Shown piece after piece: positions 63,314 to 64,000 of a stretch of 64,000 nucleotides of DNA. The stretch comes from Rhodobacteraceae bacterium HLUCCA08 (GTDB lineage: Bacteria > Pseudomonadota > Alphaproteobacteria > Rhodobacterales > Rhodobacteraceae). How positions within the stretch are numbered: the first letter of the stretch is position 1; every line of letters begins with the position of its first letter. Where the stretch lies: NCBI GenBank assembly GCA_001314655.1, contig LJSF01000010.1, positions 1-64,000 of the forward strand, written 5' to 3'. Under the pieces are notes generated by a model, which worked only from the letters and a program-made list of their open reading frames with translations, made no database searches and was not told where the DNA came from. The position numbers and the translations under genes were made by a program.

Positions 63314-64000
63314 TCAATCCGGGAACGGCTGACGCAGCCAATCGCGGGCAAAGCGGAGGTCCGACAGGCCCGCGAACCGCGCGACGCGCTCCAGCTCGGC
63401 CTCCAGCGCGCTGCGGCGGCCCTTGCCCATGGCCACGCCCGGCTCGGGCCAGAAGGCTCGCACCGACAGCGCCTCACCCTCGCGTTTCGCGTCGATCCGC
63501 CCGATCAGACGGTCGCCCTGCAGCACCGGGAACACGTAATAGCCATAGCGCCGCTGCGGCGCGGGCACGAAGATCTCGATCCGGTAGTGAAAACCGAACA
63601 ATCGTTCGGCCCGCGCCCGGTCGCGCAGGGCCGGATCGAAGGGCGACAGCAATCTGACCCGCGCGCCCGGCGCGGACGGATCGCCCTCCCAGGCGCCGGG
63701 CCGCATCAGCGACCGGCGCAGCCGCCCATCGGCCATCTCGATATCGACCTCGGTCACCCGTCCCGCGGCCAGGGCGCGCGCGGCCCAGGCGCGCGCCTCG
63801 TCGGGGGTGGCCAGGTCGTGGAATTTCCACAGCTCGCCCGGCGTGGCAAAGCCCAGCCGGTCCAGCGCCGCGGTCAGCGCCCGGTCGATGATCTCGTCCT
63901 CCTCCAGCCGGGCGTTCAGCGCCTCGGGCGGGATCACCCGCTCGGCCAGGTCGTAATACTTGCGAAACCCCTGCCGGTGACGGATCGCCAGCCGGCCCGA
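63314..64000 (-). CDS. YcaQ-like winged-helix DNA glycosylase family protein (runs off the window)
   Basis: The last 228 codons of a protein whose start lies beyond the window. Residues visible include RLAIRHRQGFRKYYDLAERVIPPEAL near 64000, the segment LSPFDPALRDRARAERLFGFHYRIEIFVPAPQRRYGYYVFPVLQGDRLIGRIDAKRE (given here only by its key words FDP and GYYV), and the end. This is the AlkX/YcaQ (winged-helix, formerly DUF1006) pattern; family members unhook interstrand crosslinks. An ATG/GTG at 63937 is internal and is not the start. It is convergent with dapA, with 113 bases between. Confidence 0.85.
   Translation of the reverse strand, partial: SGRLAIRHRQGFRKYYDLAERVIPPEALNARLEEDEIIDRALTAALDRLGFATPGELWKFHDLATPDEARAWAARALAAGRVTEVDIEMADGRLRRSLMRPGAWEGDPSAPGARVRLLSPFDPALRDRARAERLFGFHYRIEIFVPAPQRRYGYYVFPVLQGDRLIGRIDAKREGEALSVRAFWPEPGVAMGKGRRSALEAELERVARFAGLSDLRFARDWLRQPFPD

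Noticed and set aside
1-64000. tRNA genes, CRISPR arrays, insertion sequences or prophage
   Set aside because: I looked in all intergenic stretches for tRNA-like T-loops, regular direct repeats with spacers, transposase motifs and phage genes, and saw none that could be supported.

Overview
The window reads as chromosomal DNA of a high-GC alphaproteobacterium of the order Rhodobacterales. The grounds are the gene order, the families present, a (2S)-methylsuccinyl-CoA dehydrogenase (a marker of the ethylmalonyl-CoA pathway), a HIG1-type small membrane protein, a DUF6473 protein, and the short HprK with the chvI-chvG-hprK-rapZ-PTS cluster. Coding density is very high, many genes overlap by 1-8 bases (ATGA, GTGA or TGATG junctions), and codon use is uniform. 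I see no tRNA, rRNA, CRISPR array, insertion sequence or prophage.

Layout. 1-5.7 kb: start of tuf (minus), a lipoprotein, parC, an SH3 protein, an SDR, a HIG1 protein and a PduO-type cobalamin adenosyltransferase. 5.7-11.5 kb: an AraC/GyrI-like regulator, etfB-etfA, a DUF6473 protein, 3-hydroxybutyryl-CoA dehydrogenase and an acyltransferase. 11.5-16 kb (minus): chvI-chvG-hprK-rapZ-manX-ptsH, a two-component system joined to a regulatory PTS. 16-22 kb: a small cytochrome c, two tandem secreted paralogues, a TauE-like transporter, the methylsuccinyl-CoA dehydrogenase, an ATPase with a palindrome upstream, and trmO. 22-35.5 kb: a long minus-strand run of folK, a Hint protein, rpoZ, rsh, DUF2062, pdxJ, a deaminase, acpS, two lepB genes, rnc, era, DUF1491, recO and a repeat protein. 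35.6-39.9 kb (plus): NYN nuclease-like protein, ispH, DUF3429, a methyltransferase, rnhA and a TRIC-like channel. 39.9-42.3 kb (minus): three deformylase genes and fmt. 42-50 kb: a PatB-like lyase, a glutathionyl-hydroquinone-reductase-like protein, an MltB-like transglycosylase and smc. 50-64 kb: two GNATs, a membrane protein behind an FNR-type box, a TPP enzyme/PLP decarboxylase pair, an FMN reductase, a MaoC-type hydratase, a FAD oxidoreductase divergent from mnmD, a DMT exporter, slt, dapA and a YcaQ-like protein cut by the window end.

Several genes fit one theme, acyl-CoA metabolism: electron-transfer flavoprotein (etfBA) accepts electrons from acyl-CoA dehydrogenases such as the methylsuccinyl-CoA dehydrogenase; the cobalamin adenosyltransferase makes the cofactor used by ethylmalonyl-CoA and methylmalonyl-CoA mutases; 3-hydroxybutyryl-CoA dehydrogenase and the hydratase fit beside them.

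The most unusual signal is not a gene. Six copies of a 50-62 bp intergenic element, all in the same orientation, share nearly invariant G-rich left and C-rich right flanks around a central hairpin. The two arms of that hairpin change together from copy to copy. One copy supplies the stop codon and last residues of acpS. Other points of interest are a 38-bp palindrome in front of a lone ATPase gene, a signal peptidase with an extra DUF805-like membrane module, a deformylase paralogue that lacks catalytic residues, MnmC's two activities split into divergent genes, an exact 200-residue internal duplication, an FNR-type promoter, and phased direct repeats upstream of chvI.
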